From Rotaria sp. Silwood1 (Eukaryota; Rotifera; Eurotatoria; Philodinida; Philodinidae), in assembly GCA_905250075.1 (NCBI GenBank), contig CAJNOP010000213.1, positions 116,899-180,898 of the forward strand: a DNA stretch of 64,000 bases. Direction: 5' to 3'. The position numbers and the translations under genes are program-made. Positions within the stretch are counted from its first letter, which is position 1; each line of letters opens with the position of its first letter. Positions 34,392 through 45,829 of the stretch are shown piece by piece. The notes beneath the pieces were generated by a model. It was given only the letters and a program-made list of their open reading frames with translations, did no database searches and was not told where the DNA came from.

Positions 34392-36069
34392 TCGATGTTT
34401 ATTAGGTATGATAATTTGTGTGTGAAAACTTTGAAACATTGATTTCGATATTAATGAAAGTTTGATGTTTATCGGTAGGCTTGAATTTATAAGACGACTT
34501 CGAAATCGTATATTAAGGATAGAAAAAATTTGATACACTTGAAAAAAATCCAGGAAATCGAATTATTTCATAAATAACTTCATTGGAAAGATATTCAAAA
34601 CGAGTGATAGAATCTCTAGATGAAATAAACAAAAAAATAGTTAAACTTTCAAAGAGAAAATTTAGAAGATTTTTTATTTAAACTTATCTGTTCAAATCGT
34701 CTATTATTACTATAAAAATAAAAAAAGTATAACTAATAAATGCAACAAAAATAAATATGTGACTCTGACTTTGTATTCTGCTTTCTCGTTCTATTTTTGC
34801 CTCTTCCATATTGAAGTCAATCGAAAAGTTTGGTACTTTTGATCTGTAAGAAAATGATAAATAATAAATATCGAATATTTTCTTCAAAGAACCCACTTAC
34901 TGTATTCAGAGCAAGTAGATAATTCTGATTCTCTCTTTCTCTTTCTCTCCTATGTAAGTGTGCGGTCATTGTCAGATGCAACATTTTCAGAATATGAACT
35001 TATTGCGGATAAAGATCTTATGTTTACTTCTTATGTAAGACAAATTTCGAAAGAAAAAATAAGCATTTAGAAGTTCTCATTAAAACTTATAGAATATTTA
35101 ATTTGTTTGAAATAACCTAGCGATCATATCTCAATAAATTATTTCACCGAAGGCATTAAGAAAAATCTTCTTTAGCCAAGACAGATATTAAAAGTGAGAC
35201 CTGGGTCGATATTGGAGTCGAGAATGATTTTAGACGTGAACTAAAATTGTTACTGAGGTCGACACCACATCCGAACCTCGATCTTCGACCAGGAACAAAG
35301 CCATAGACACGAAATGCTTCCAGAAGTAACATTAAAAAAAGCTTTGTTTTACTAGGATCAACGGTATTAAGCAGCATACTATAGCTTGCGAAGCCTTCAT
35401 ATTTTATCTATCGTGTACAACGACGGGAAAAAAAAACAAATAAAGCCGTGGCATAATGTACACTTTTTCCAATCTTTGATTAACTCTGTATGCATCAATT
35501 AAGCTGCTCAATCAATGAATGATAGAACAAACAAAACGATGAAAATATTTCATGGAAAAAAAAACAGTGTCTGAATAGTATATGATTATGCATTATTTGA
35601 TGTACATGGATGAATGTACGCAAGCCAAAAGTTTTTGCCTATGCATATAAGCAACATAATGCTTTCGTTTTCTTCATTAAACAAAGTCGATACATTATCC
35701 AGGTATTCTGCTCATCATCACAAAGTATATCACATCATTATAGGAAGCAAACGTAAGTCTTTGAAGTAGCAGTTTCTTTCTAAGGCCTTTTAATCATCAG
35801 TATTTAGAGAATTTTTCCGTTCTTAATTAGCATCACCAACTATGTACAGTATTATTTTCATATGATAGTAATTATTTTCGTGGCGACGAAAATGTTCCGA
35901 GATTCTGTGGAAAACCAATAGAAGATATTAGTTGTAACAACGTCTTGTATTATTCTACCCTTCGAAAACATTTGACCTCACTGAAAATTAGGTATGATGC
36001 TGCGCAGAAAACATGTGCTTCAGAAAATTTTCATGAAAGGAATTCTCTTCAACTAGGTTTTTGACGATA
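34392..36069. other. Spacer with one probable terminal exon
   Basis: Contains the possible minus-strand exon pair at 34684-34980 and a minus-strand ORF at 35156-35377 with no recognisable domain. Otherwise AT-rich. Confidence 0.35.
34684..34980 (-). CDS. Possible last two exons of an unknown gene
   Basis: A 57-bp GT..AG intron (34900-34844, minus strand; donor GTAAGT, pyrimidine-rich acceptor TTACAG) of the size typical here separates an exon ending at 34901 from one starting at 34843. Two readings stay open. One ends ESELSTCSEYNQKYQTF and onward to a stop at about 34791. The other gives a short protein with a C-terminal membrane segment stopping at 34684. A poly(A)-type AATAAA lies just past 34684 on the minus strand. 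Frame and family are undecided. Confidence 0.3.
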
Positions 36070-36604
36070 GGGTGTGGGGTAGACCCCGTCGGGTAGGACC
36101 CGGACCCGGATCCTACCCGGACCCGCACGGGTCCGGGTCCGGGTCCGGGTCCAAAAATTTTACTTTGGCCGGGTCCGGGTCCAAAAATTTTATTTTGACC
36201 GGGTCCGGGTCCGGGTCTGAAAATTTTGCTTTAACCGGATCCAGGCCTGAAGAAAACTTTGATCCATACAATTTATTTTGAATTTTTTTAAAGTTTTGTT
36301 CGTTTTATACAAAGAAGAGATCAAATGTATTTAGAAAACAGATAAAAAACAACAAAACCCTTCTTGACTATACTATCTAAACTGACTTGTCATTGTGTTT
36401 GGATCCAAAAAATTTAAGCGACCGGGTCCGGGTCCGGGTCCAGCAACCTGTAAACGGGTCCGGGTCCGGATCCGGGTAGAAAAATTTTAAATGATCGGGT
36501 CCGGGTCCGGGTCCAAAATCCTGGGCCAGGGTCCGGGTCCAAAAATTCTGGACCCGACGGGCTCTAGTGTGGGGTATGGGTGTTTACGCTAACAACCACA
36601 CCCA
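36070..36604. repeat. Telomere-like hairpin split by a hAT-like insertion
   Basis: Left part GGGTGTGGGG (36070-36079). The right part resumes at 36567 with the duplicated GTGTGGGG, then TATGGGTG, a short loop and CCACACCC (36596-36603). Removing the inserted element and one target copy leaves an ordinary small hairpin of this family. Confidence 0.75.
36080..36566. mobile_element. Non-autonomous hAT-like element with GGGTCC arrays
   Basis: 487 bp flanked by a perfect 8-bp direct repeat GTGTGGGG (36072-36079 and 36567-36574). Terminal inverted repeats start TAGACCCCGTCGGGT and end in the complement of TAGAGCCCGTCGGGT. The 8-bp duplication and TAGNG-type end are hAT-superfamily hallmarks. The interior is arrays of the hexamer GGGTCC in blocks separated by AAAAATTTT-type spacers, with no transposase frame. 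The 69-residue ORF here is low-complexity. Confidence 0.8.
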
Positions 36605-37989
36605 AGTTGATTGATTACAAGAATCTGTCTTAACCTTGAAAAAAAAATAATACAAGCGTCTTAATTTATATATAGTATTCCTCTTTTGACTGCAGTATTA
36701 ATTCAAGAAGTACATCAGTTATATTATGGAAAACACAATTCTGGTCACACATGCACTCCTAAAAGCAACAATCATCAACTAAAGCATTACATTTTTGTTA
36801 GCTCTTTGTTTATTGCTTGCTTCACACATGAAATAAGTGTCTTTAGTCGATGTAAATTATGCTTCATGTGTAAAAACTTTATTATTTACTAATGATAGAA
36901 ATTAAAAGACGATTGGTTTTTCAATGAATTGCGTGACAAGAGAAAAGATTAGCTACTCTTTCAATTTAACAGGACTTTTATATTTGCATGTAATCCTAAG
37001 GTTTAGCTGCTGTTATCATTGCCATCATTTATTATAAGTAGCAAATGGCAAATCCTGATTCAGTACCAGATGATGATAAAGTGCATTTAATAAGTTCTTA
37101 TATAAGACAGACTTTCTATTTCAGAAAAAGAAAAACTAACTGTAAATACGTTCACCTTGAATGAAAGATGATAAAAATACTAATGATTTGTTCAGTTCAC
37201 AAGTCTTGCAATTGAGAACTTGAATAGAGTAATAATCATTTTAAATGAATTTCAAGACTCGATCGCAAACAAAGGATATTGTGGTATTCGATAGTTTGGA
37301 TTCTTTTTTTTGGTAAAACCAAGAATTTCTTCAATCTGTTTTTGTTTTGTTTATTTTTTTATTGTTTCACATTTTGACCGATGCATTTGATATTATTTCT
37401 ATTTGATATTTGACATTCTTCTCGTAAAAATCTTCAATATTTGTTCAGTTAATGCATGTTAAACACAATACCATCAACAGTTTTATGTACACTTCTAAAA
37501 ATCAATTTTCTTTTCATTCACAAGATTGCTATCGTGTTGAATTTGATAGAAATCATTGTTCGAGGTGTGCCTATAGGTAATCTAAAACTGCTCCGCGACT
37601 ATTAATACGAGTCTTAAAATGTATACATGCTCATGTCAATCTTCGTGGAAATGGCAGTGTCGCTAGAGAAATATCTTCAATACGAAGAGAGTTGCCAATA
37701 ATGTAAATATCAAACAAATACTATTTTATTCTTTTTCGAGTATTTTATAAGGAACTCATTTGAATTTATTTCTATAGATAAAAAAAAATATATATATATG
37801 TAGATGTCACTGATGATAAAGGCTTATATTATTGGAAGCCAACAATACCGTCTAGTCTCACTAAATCAAGCATCACTTTGTCTATTCTTTGTAGCTGTGT
37901 TTGCGAGTGAGAAGCATCACGTGGATATACACCAAAGTAGTGATATTTATTTTTTTGTCTTTAGTAATAAACTTTTACTATTTAGAAAA
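36605..37989. other. Intergenic, upstream of the hydrolase gene
   Basis: AT-rich, no gene seen. A pyrimidine tract ending in AG at 37963-37964 may be the acceptor of a 5' UTR intron of the next gene. Confidence 0.4.
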
Positions 37990-38760
37990 ATGAGTAGCCC
38001 ATGTTGTGTTGATCCTGGTGCAAAACAAACGCACGAGGCACAAGGCCATGAAGAACAGATAGCAGGAGTGAATACTTACAAAACAGGTCAAGGCAAATCA
38101 GCTATCGTGATTTTTACTGACGTATTTGGTTATTCTTTTATTAATGTACGCAAAGTAGCCGATAGTTTTGCTCAAGGTGCTGAAACAACAGTTTTAATTC
38201 CTGATTATTTTAATGGTGATCCAATGGATCCAGATCATCCTAATTTATGGGATGCATTACCTGGTTGGTTACAGAAACATCCTCCAACGGATGCATGTGC
38301 TGTTGCTGAAAAATTTATTACGACTATCAAAGGAAATTATGAATCGATTCAAGTTAGTTGAAGTTTATTTATTAATTGAAAGATCTATTTTTTTGTCCTA
38401 TTCTAGGTAATTGGTTTTTGTTATGGTGCTAAAGTAGTTGTTCATTTAATAACGCATCCCGAATTTTCGTCTACAGTGAAAGCGTCAGTTGTAGCACATC
38501 CATCATTTCTAGTAAAAGAAGAAGCTAAACAAATCAAACGACCTATTTTATTTTTATGTGCTGAAAATGATTCTCTTTTTACTCCGGAACTTCGACAAGA
38601 ATTTGAAAATGAATTAAAATCAAATGGTCTCGGAACATTTCTTGAATATCCCGGAACAGTTCATGGATTCGTTATTCGACCAGATGGTTCTGAACAAGCT
38701 AGTCAACAAAAAGATAAAGCTGTTCAAGATGCTATTGGCTATTTCAAAAAGAATCTTTAA
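37990..38760 (+). CDS. Dienelactone hydrolase family protein
   Basis: Two exons, 37990-38352 and 38407-38760, with a 54-bp GT..AG intron, encode 238 residues, the usual size for the family. The catalytic triad is visible: nucleophile C126 in GFCYGA (the Cys version typical of dienelactone hydrolases), D176 in CAENDS and H207 in GTVHGF. It is an alpha/beta hydrolase, probably cytosolic, with no signal peptide. I chose ATG 37990 over the in-frame 37804 because a probable splice acceptor lies between them and the family starts close to MSSPCC. A polyadenylation signal is at 38827-38832. Substrate unknown; eukaryotic relatives include carboxymethylenebutenolidase-like proteins. Confidence 0.9.
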
Positions 38761-40502
38761 TCTTTTGCAAATTTTCATATCTACTATGATTTATATGACG
38801 TAGAACTTGTTTTTTCACAAGAATTGAATAAAATTTTCATATAATCATTTTTTTTACGGTTAGTTTTCATTTGAAGCCTTAAATTTTTGTATTGTTTATA
38901 ATTTGAATTATGTAATCTTGGGATGGAAATATTATTTTTAGTGCCAACAAGTTTGTTACTGGCGAGTAGTTCTATAAATTTTCATACTGGAAATTTTTCT
39001 CAATAATAAAACAATATTTGTGTATTATTCTTGGGATTTGCTATTTTGAAAGAGTATGAAGACTTTTTGAACATATAACTATCATTGCTAATATCAAAAC
39101 ACTGCTGTTCTCCTATTGAGAAGCTTTAAGGTTCAAGTAAGAGAGATATATTATCAACTGATCGTGCTATTAGAATTAAAAAGCAAATTCCTACTTATAG
39201 TTCATGTATTTATAGAAAAACTAATTTGAATTGTATCAAGTAGGAATATGTGGCAACAAATTTGAACACCCATGGCAACGTTACATCATGTAGTCAGTTA
39301 TGATAGTAATTGAAGATGCCTAGTTAATATTGAGAAATTTCAGTTATAGAATTCAAATAAAAAATGATTATGTTTTAATTCGATAGATTAAAAACAATAT
39401 GAACAAAATGTAAAAAGATAGTGGTTATTGCTCGGCAACTATTTCGATTATGATTCATAGTGTCATTCTTATATAAATCAGTATAGAATTATTTCAGACA
39501 GTTTTTTCATTTTATATTAATTTTTCTGATTCAACTGTAAAAAATGTTTTTTTTTAACTTATACTGACCAAGTGAAGAATTAAACAGGAAAGAAAAACAA
39601 AAGATTTTCTTACTAAAATGTTGCTCTAATAGATTTGTTTGGTTTTAGTCTGTAATTTATCTAAAAAAAAAAGAATAATCTTTAAATAAAGAAATCAATC
39701 TGTGGAACTTCGTAAGAAAATAAACTTAAAACAATCGTTCGAAATCATATTCAACATGGATGAACAATCCTTTATTGTAAAATGCAATCAAAATATTATT
39801 ATTTTTTTGAACAATTTATTTCTCAATTAATGAATATACATATACGTTCAAAACTTTATACAAATATTTTAAAGACCTTTTTTTTTTAAATATGGATTCA
39901 CAATTGAAATTCTTCCGTGTTATCCTTAAAAATGAAAAATCTCTTTTGTTGATTCTCCAAAGTTCATTTTATAGAATAAAGAATAACTAATCAACTAGGG
40001 CAGCAATCGTTTCTTTAATTCATTTGTTGAACACTTGAAATAGATTTCTACTTAACTGATTAAAAAAAAGAAAGTCTTTCAATAGAAATTTAAAACATAG
40101 ATTGATTGAATAATATCTATTTTTAAAATTGAAAATTTTTGTGTTCTCTCATAGATTATGTGTGAATTCTTCTTCTTGCTTCCTTTCTGTAAATGATGTG
40201 ACGATCACTAATTGTTTCATCACAGTATGATGGATTCAAAATGTCGTGCTATTTCTTTTCATTCGTCATTCTATGAGAGATCGACCAGAGCATACTCAAA
40301 TCATTGGCTTTGTACAAGAAGAAGTCTCGCCGTATGCGTTTCTTTCAGAAGTAGAGCTGAAACCATTTCAATTCGACATACTCAGGAGTTAAGAGGCCCT
40401 TCCATTTCTTTTGTAATCCCTTATTATGAAAGATGTGTTATATTTCACAGAAGATTTCTCTGTCTCAATTGATTTGATTCAAATTTTCTAGTTTCGATGA
40501 AA
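38761..40502. other. Intergenic, AT-rich
   Basis: No gene recognised through about 40200. Around 40222-40400 a short coding-like frame (GFVQEEVSPYAFLSEVELK) may be a gene remnant, but I cannot assign it. Confidence 0.35.
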
Positions 40503-40556
40503 GGGTGTGAGTGTGGACATAGACATGCTTGGACAGAAAAGTAGTACCTACACCCC
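40503..40556. repeat. Telomere-like hairpin element
   Basis: Left arm GGGTGTGAGTGTGG and right arm CCTACACCCC (40547-40556). The loop has AGAAAAGTAGTAC, similar to the purine core. It lies about 70 bp before the first recognisable codons of the peptide-transporter pseudogene. Confidence 0.6.
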
Positions 40557-40626
40557 GAAAATCATTGATCTGAAAATGTGAGTTCACAAAGCAATTATCG
40601 ACTTTTTTCTTGGAATATGCCGTTCT

Positions 40627-41482
40627 TCTTTAAGAACAATACAATCGATGTTTACTTGGTTCTATTGAGCCATCAATATTGGCGCATTGTCATGCATCAT
40701 TAGCACCAATATTAAAAAGAATTGTACTTCCTGGCTCGCTTATCTTATACCTATGATCATGTTCACTGATGGTTCGCACGTGTCGCATGACAATCACGGC
40801 CATTCGAATGCTATGGAGACTGGGCAAAAAACACAATAAGCAACATATTTTAGATTATGCGAAAGAATCCCTATTGTCGATCGATTATGGTGTTAAAGAA
40901 ACGGTGACAGAATCGGACCAGAATCGCTTTATCGATGATCTGAAGTCAGCATGAAGTGCTTGTCGTGTTTTTGCATTTTTCCATTTTACTGGATCTGTTC
41001 CATTCAAGTATATGACAATCGTATGTCGCAAGCCGCACAAATGAATGCCGGTAAGTTTGCAGTTTCTTTTGGAATCCTCGAAAAAATTGGTAAATATTTG
41101 ATGTCCGATACTTTAGAAATTTTCTAATTAATCTATCCTATTTTGCAACGATTTAATATCAACTTTAGTCCAATCCGTCGTATCACTTATGGTTTCTTTT
41201 TTGCATCTGTCAGCATTCGTTCAACATATGATCTATTCGATTGGTTCCAACTACGTCTACACGACAAAGTCATGTTTCACATGTCAAAAATTCAACAATA
41301 TCACTGTAGCTTGGCAAATTCCTTCGTCTACTTTGATGACCATCGCTGAAATCCTTGCGTCGATTACTGAACTCGAGTACGCATTCACTCATGCCCCAGC
41401 ATCAATGAAATCCATCGTGGTATCACTTTTCCTCTTCACAATTAGAATCAGTACTACTCTGAATTTTGCACTTCTACCAGCG
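40627..41482 (+). pseudogene. PTR2-type peptide transporter (POT/SLC15) pseudogene
   Basis: Runs that match fungal/plant-type proton-dependent oligopeptide transporters appear in order but in changing frames: TIQSMFTWFY then stop 40666-40668, AINIGALSCII, WLAYLIPMIMF (frame 1); FIDDLKSA then TGA near 40951 (frame 2); FPFYWICSIQVYDNRMSQAA (frame 1); LIYPILQRFNINFSPIRRI (frame 1); AFVQHMIYSIGSN and AEILASITELEYAFTHAPAS (frame 2). That is at least three frame changes and several stops, so it is inactive. A GTAAGT-type donor near 41049 suggests an old intron. The N-terminal transmembrane part is missing upstream, and the C-terminus stops where a TGTGGG tract begins at 41483. An intact relative would import di- and tripeptides. 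Confidence 0.85.
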
Positions 41483-41651
41483 AGGGTGTGGGTGTGAGTG
41501 TGGGTGGGTGCGGGTGTGGGTGTGAGTGTGGGTGGGTGTGGGTGTGAATGGGGGTGGGGGTGGGGTGTGGGTGGTGTGTGGGTATGGGTGGGTGTGGGTG
41601 TGTGGCGGGTGTGGGTGTGGGTGAAAATGAATAAGAGACCTGCACCGGTTT
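41483..41651. repeat. Telomere-like tract abutting the transporter pseudogene
   Basis: About 140 bp of GGGTGTG-type hexamers on the plus strand, starting GAGGGTGTGGG, then GAAAATGAATAAGAGAC and a very short C-rich remnant (CCTGCACC). It can be read as a hairpin-family copy with a nearly lost right arm, or as telomeric repeat added to a broken end that pointed right. Confidence 0.75.
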
Positions 41652-42229
41652 ACATGATTTACTGCCGTGAGCTTTAGTGCCGTGTAAACATTTGTTTACA
41701 AAGAGATCTTTCTTTTCATAAGAAGTTATATGATTAAGTTCGCTAAGTCTAACGATCACGATGTAATATTTTTTTGTTTCCTACGTCAAAAGTTTATTTT
41801 TCATCTCAAAAGTTTGTAAAAATACGCTGAAATCTAACTATAGTTCGTAATGAACTTTATGAAAAAAACCTATTTCATGTCAAAGGTTTATTTTGCTTGT
41901 CAAACGTTCGTGAAAATCTATTAAAATCTAATTATAGTTCGTATATTTTTTTTAGGTTTTTTCACTAATGGATTTTCATTTCTAATATTTCTCGAATGAT
42001 TTGCTATTTAATATATTAAATCAAGCGATTTAGTAGATTGCTAACTTTATTAAACAGAATAGTAGTATTGTAATGTATTACTGATTTTCCTTAATGGTAT
42101 GTTGTGATCATTAGCTTATCTTAACTATAAATCATATAACTTACCAATTTGGATAAATAATTGTTAATTGTGCACATGTGAGATTTTTATTTTATATTTT
42201 TAATAATTTTTATGGCTTATATTTAATTC

Positions 42230-42342
42230 AGCAATAAAACAATTGAAATGAGCAATAATGAAATTTAGCAATAAATTTACTGAATCAGCAATAATTATAT
42301 TGAATGAGCAATAATTATATTGAATCAGCAATTATTTACCTA
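42230..42342. repeat. 20-bp tandem array, left arm
   Basis: The word GCAATAA recurs at 17-20-bp intervals, six times; the best units read AATTATATTGAATCAGCAAT. The complementary array lies at 43250-43402. Confidence 0.65.
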
Positions 42343-43249
42343 AATTACAGGTAAATTTTATATAAAAAGGGACACTATGGATTCATTCTGTTATGCTACA
42401 TTCCAAAGATGTGCTATAAGACAGAGTTGTGTTATACTATACATTATATTTTTGGTCTCTTTCTTTCTCTACATATGTATCTACACCTTTCATGCTCTTT
42501 TTCTTTTGTCAGGTTAGCTGTACTGGTTTTTCTGAATCCGACCAAAGGAATCATTCTATCATCTCGAATATTGAATGGTTATTCGAATACAAATTTTGTA
42601 GATTAATATTTACTCTTTCAGACTATGCAATTAGAACTGTACAACAACCATTCAAAGCCGAAGGTTTTTAAACAAAAAAACGTCCGAGTCCATACATTCA
42701 GGTCTGATAGAGTCCACGTATGAACTCCAACCTTTTTATTTAAAATCCTTCAACTCTGAATGTCTTTTATACAGGTATAATCACATTGTATGAAAGTGGA
42801 AACATTGCTCGACAGATGTGTATTCGAAAAACAGTTCAGTATTGAAAAAAATAGAATAGCCCAGAATTCTCTGGTCCAGTTCAGAACATCTAGTGCAGCT
42901 CCCTACTGTCAGATACATTCCCATATTGCTTTCTCTTCAAATGTTCATTTCTTTCTTTCAAGTGATCATTCAGATATATTCTATTCGTATCATATCTATT
43001 CCTGGTATATTCTGTTATCTCATATACAGGCCTACATGTGTGTGATAACAGGGAGGATCTTATTTTTCGAAAATAGACATCATATACACAAGATCATATT
43101 ACGGATTTAACACATTTATTTATAGAAATACGTAAGAAACAGAGGCAAACCACCCAGAAAAAAAAATTATTGACCCAATAATAAACTATATTTTTGATTT
43201 CTTTTTTTTTATGTTCGATTGTAACTAAAAACAATGCAGGTTTTTTTTA
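42343..43249. other. Interior of the inverted-array element
   Basis: Begins with a TATA-like stretch (TTTATATAAAAAGGG near 42358). Two plus-strand ORFs (42409-42606, 42790-43110) have no recognisable domain. It may be the body of an undescribed element or ordinary spacer. Confidence 0.3.
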
Positions 43250-43402
43250 TTTATTGCTAAAATATGAAATTATTACTGCTATTTAATGAATTAATTATTG
43301 TTCATTTAATAATATAAAATTGCTCAATAAAGCTTTTTTTATTGCTCACAAATTATTGCTAAAACATATGTTAATTATTTGATTCCAATATTTTTATTGC
43401 TG
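43250..43402. repeat. 20-bp array in inverted orientation, right arm
   Basis: ATTGCT or close variants recur at roughly 13-41 bp, often near 20. This is the complement of the AGCAAT word of the left array. Confidence 0.5.
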
Positions 43403-43656
43403 AAATAAATACTAGCCAATTTTTATTATTAACGTATAGCTATATTGATATAAAGATCAATAATCATGTTTACGAAGCGAAAGATAAGCGCGCCTTTTAT
43501 GAAATTGATTCATTATTGTAAATTAGAAAAATTCATATATAAAATATTGATAAATTGAACTTTTAAATTTTACAAAAAAAATGCAATAATATATATTAAA
43601 TGATGATTCAAATATTACATAATAAAGGTGAGAGAGAGAGAATTCGTCAATAATGA

Positions 43657-43863
43657 GGGTGTGGGTGCGTGTGGGTGTGGGTGTGAGTGTGGGTGTGGAT
43701 GTGGGTGTGTTGTGTTTGTGTTGGTGCGGGTGCGGGTGCTGGTGTGGATGTGAGTATCCTTTGTCTACCAACACCCACACCCACCCACACCCACACACCC
43801 ACACCCACATCCACACCCACGCCCACACCCACCCACACCCACACCCCACCCACACCCACACCC
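43657..43863. repeat. Large telomere-like hairpin element
   Basis: A left arm of GGGTGTG/GGGTGCG words of about 90 bp (first preceded by GA, giving GAGGGTGTGGG), a loop whose minus strand reads TAGACAAAGGATACTC, and a right arm of CCCACA words of about 90 bp. G-rich left, C-rich right. Confidence 0.88.
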
Positions 43864-44548
43864 TACAAAGGATTTTTCTAGATGATACAAATTCGGTTTG
43901 TTATTCAATGCTCTTATATAAAGCATTTTTTGATTATTTTTTCTTTTGGTTCAATAAAGAATATAATTACTTTTGTGACATGTTTCATGCATTGAACTTG
44001 ATTTTTAAAAAATGAACATGTTTTTTTTCTCAATACCACTAGGTGCTTTTGCACTCTTTGCTACAAAATATGATTCCATTTTCGTTACCCAGACCATCGA
44101 CAAGTAATCTTCACCGAGATTTGATTTAACTAATTCTAGACTCTTAGGATAGAAATACGGATATAAATTCAACTGCATCTAAACGGGTGGTAAATAAAGT
44201 GCTAGATAAATAAAAGAAATGTCTTAACCTAGAACAATGATTCATTTCACAAGACCAGTTTCTTCATAATTTAAAACTCGATTTTGATGTTGATAAAGAA
44301 CCACTCTTGTTTCATCATGCTACGTTTCTCTAATCAAGTTCAGTTTATATATGGAATGTTATTAGTTTTTCAACAGAAAATTTCGTCAATTTTTTTTAAT
44401 CGTTGCAGTATTGTAACTATATTACCTTTTTTATTTAATATTGGTTATGGAATTTTACTTCTGAGTTTCAAATGACGACTAAGTACAATAAACCAAAACT
44501 TTTTAATCATATATTGATGCATATCGAATAGTTCTATGTCTATGAATG
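43864..44548. other. Spacer, nothing recognised
   Basis: AT-rich. The plus-strand ORF at 44284-44475 is hydrophobic but has no family signature. Confidence 0.35.
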
Positions 44549-44610
44549 AGGGTATATGTTGGTGTGAGTATCAGTGTTCATAAAAAGAAGATAATAATCA
44601 CATCCACACC
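44549..44610. repeat. Degenerate telomere-like hairpin
   Basis: Left GAGGGTATATGTTGGTGTGAG, right CACATCCACACC; the loop carries AAAAAGAAGAT. Confidence 0.5.
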
Positions 44611-45466
44611 TAAATTTGTAGTTTTAAGAGCATTCTTACGAGTGAGTAAGAACAAGTTTAGAAATAAAAAATAAATTGTTAACAGGGCAAGAAATAGATC
44701 ACTATCTCATAAACATTTTCTTATAATTATCTAGCAGTTTGTTTGATTTCAATACAAGTAGAATGGAAAAAGAAGTCTAAAATAAATTTTTTAAAATATC
44801 AGATAAATAAGGAGATATATAATAGATAATTTCTCATTTTTGATAAAGTAGTTTAAAATGTGTTTTCAAGCGTCTTCATAAAGTCTTTTCATCAACCTAC
44901 GTTTATAAATATTATTTAAGTTACGATACTATTCGTAGTACACTTATATATGATTAAAGTTTTTCAGTTTGATATAAAATTTGAAAATGTACACTTAGAA
45001 GGCACTATATTTCTGTATTGCGCATTTTTAACCTTTTTTCATTAATCGACGATGTTGTACGCATTGACTCCTAGTGTTTTTATATTTAAGTGTTCTGCAT
45101 TATTTTAGTCTTATAAGATAATTGGACATGTGCTTATATTCAGCATAGCTGACACACCAATACAAGTGAATAATGACTAGACAATACTATGTGAAGGCAA
45201 AGACTGCATTTAAACTAAAGGGATGAAGGAAAATAGTGCATACTATTTCTTTTCTTTTTCTTTTCTTTCTCTCGTTCCTTGACAATTCGTTTTACAAAGA
45301 TGGGCATTATGCGTTTTTGACTAGTGACAAAACTACGTTACGAAAATAAAAATGAAATCGTTTCTTTTTTGCTGAATGCGAAAACTTGTTTTTATTTTTA
45401 TTTTTCTGATTCTATTGTTATTATAGATTTCTTAAAAGATAATTATCCGATTCCAATAATATCATC
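44611..45466. other. Spacer upstream of a small gene
   Basis: AT-rich, no feature supported. Confidence 0.35.
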
Positions 45467-45829
45467 ATGTCATCACATATTACTGATGTTGAAGGTGATT
45501 GGAAAATTGTTGATTATCCCAACCATCCTGGAAATGTTAACTGTAAAATTGAAATAAAGGGTTATGGTCTAGATCCAAATATGTTTAAACTTTATATGCA
45601 CGTGGTGAATGATCTATATTGTATTTTGAAACATAATTCTACAACTAATCGATGGGAAATTTCTGATTTTTGTTCCACAGAAATAAGTGGTTCACGAGAA
45701 AACATAGAAAAAGAAGATGTATTTAGAACATTGATTTCTAATTTACGAAAATTAGAAGTTCACGATGAACAACAATTGATTATTACAACAAACGATAATG
45801 AACAAGTTCGATTAGAACGATTGTCGTAG
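45467..45829 (+). CDS. Small hypothetical protein, beta-rich
   Basis: A 120-residue single-exon frame starting MSSHITDVEGDWKIVDYPN. It has alternating hydrophobic and polar beta-like stretches (CKIEIKGYG, KLYMHVVNDLYCIL), a central SDFCSTEISGSRE, and a C-terminal LEVHDEQQLIITT-type strand pair. The (E/D)G-x-W start with beta strands recalls META- or lipocalin-like small barrels, but I cannot confirm this. No signal peptide, so cytosolic. A polyadenylation signal at 45853-45858 supports a real 3' end. Confidence 0.6.
   Translation: MSSHITDVEGDWKIVDYPNHPGNVNCKIEIKGYGLDPNMFKLYMHVVNDLYCILKHNSTTNRWEISDFCSTEISGSRENIEKEDVFRTLISNLRKLEVHDEQQLIITTNDNEQVRLERLS

Noticed and set aside
34137-34538. Several ORFs of 77-133 residues over the large hairpin, rich in Gly/Val/Trp/Cys or Thr/Pro/His
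   Set aside because: They are translations of the hexamer repeat in different frames; composition is fixed by the repeat and no start or splice context supports them. The same holds for ORFs at 41454-41759 and 43523-44015.
36072-36281. 69-residue ORF rich in Gly-Ser-Gly
   Set aside because: It is the GGGTCC array of the hAT-like element read in one frame.
37804-37989. 62-residue N-terminal extension of the dienelactone hydrolase
   Set aside because: A probable splice acceptor at 37963-37964 and the normal family start at 37990 make the extension intron or untranslated sequence.
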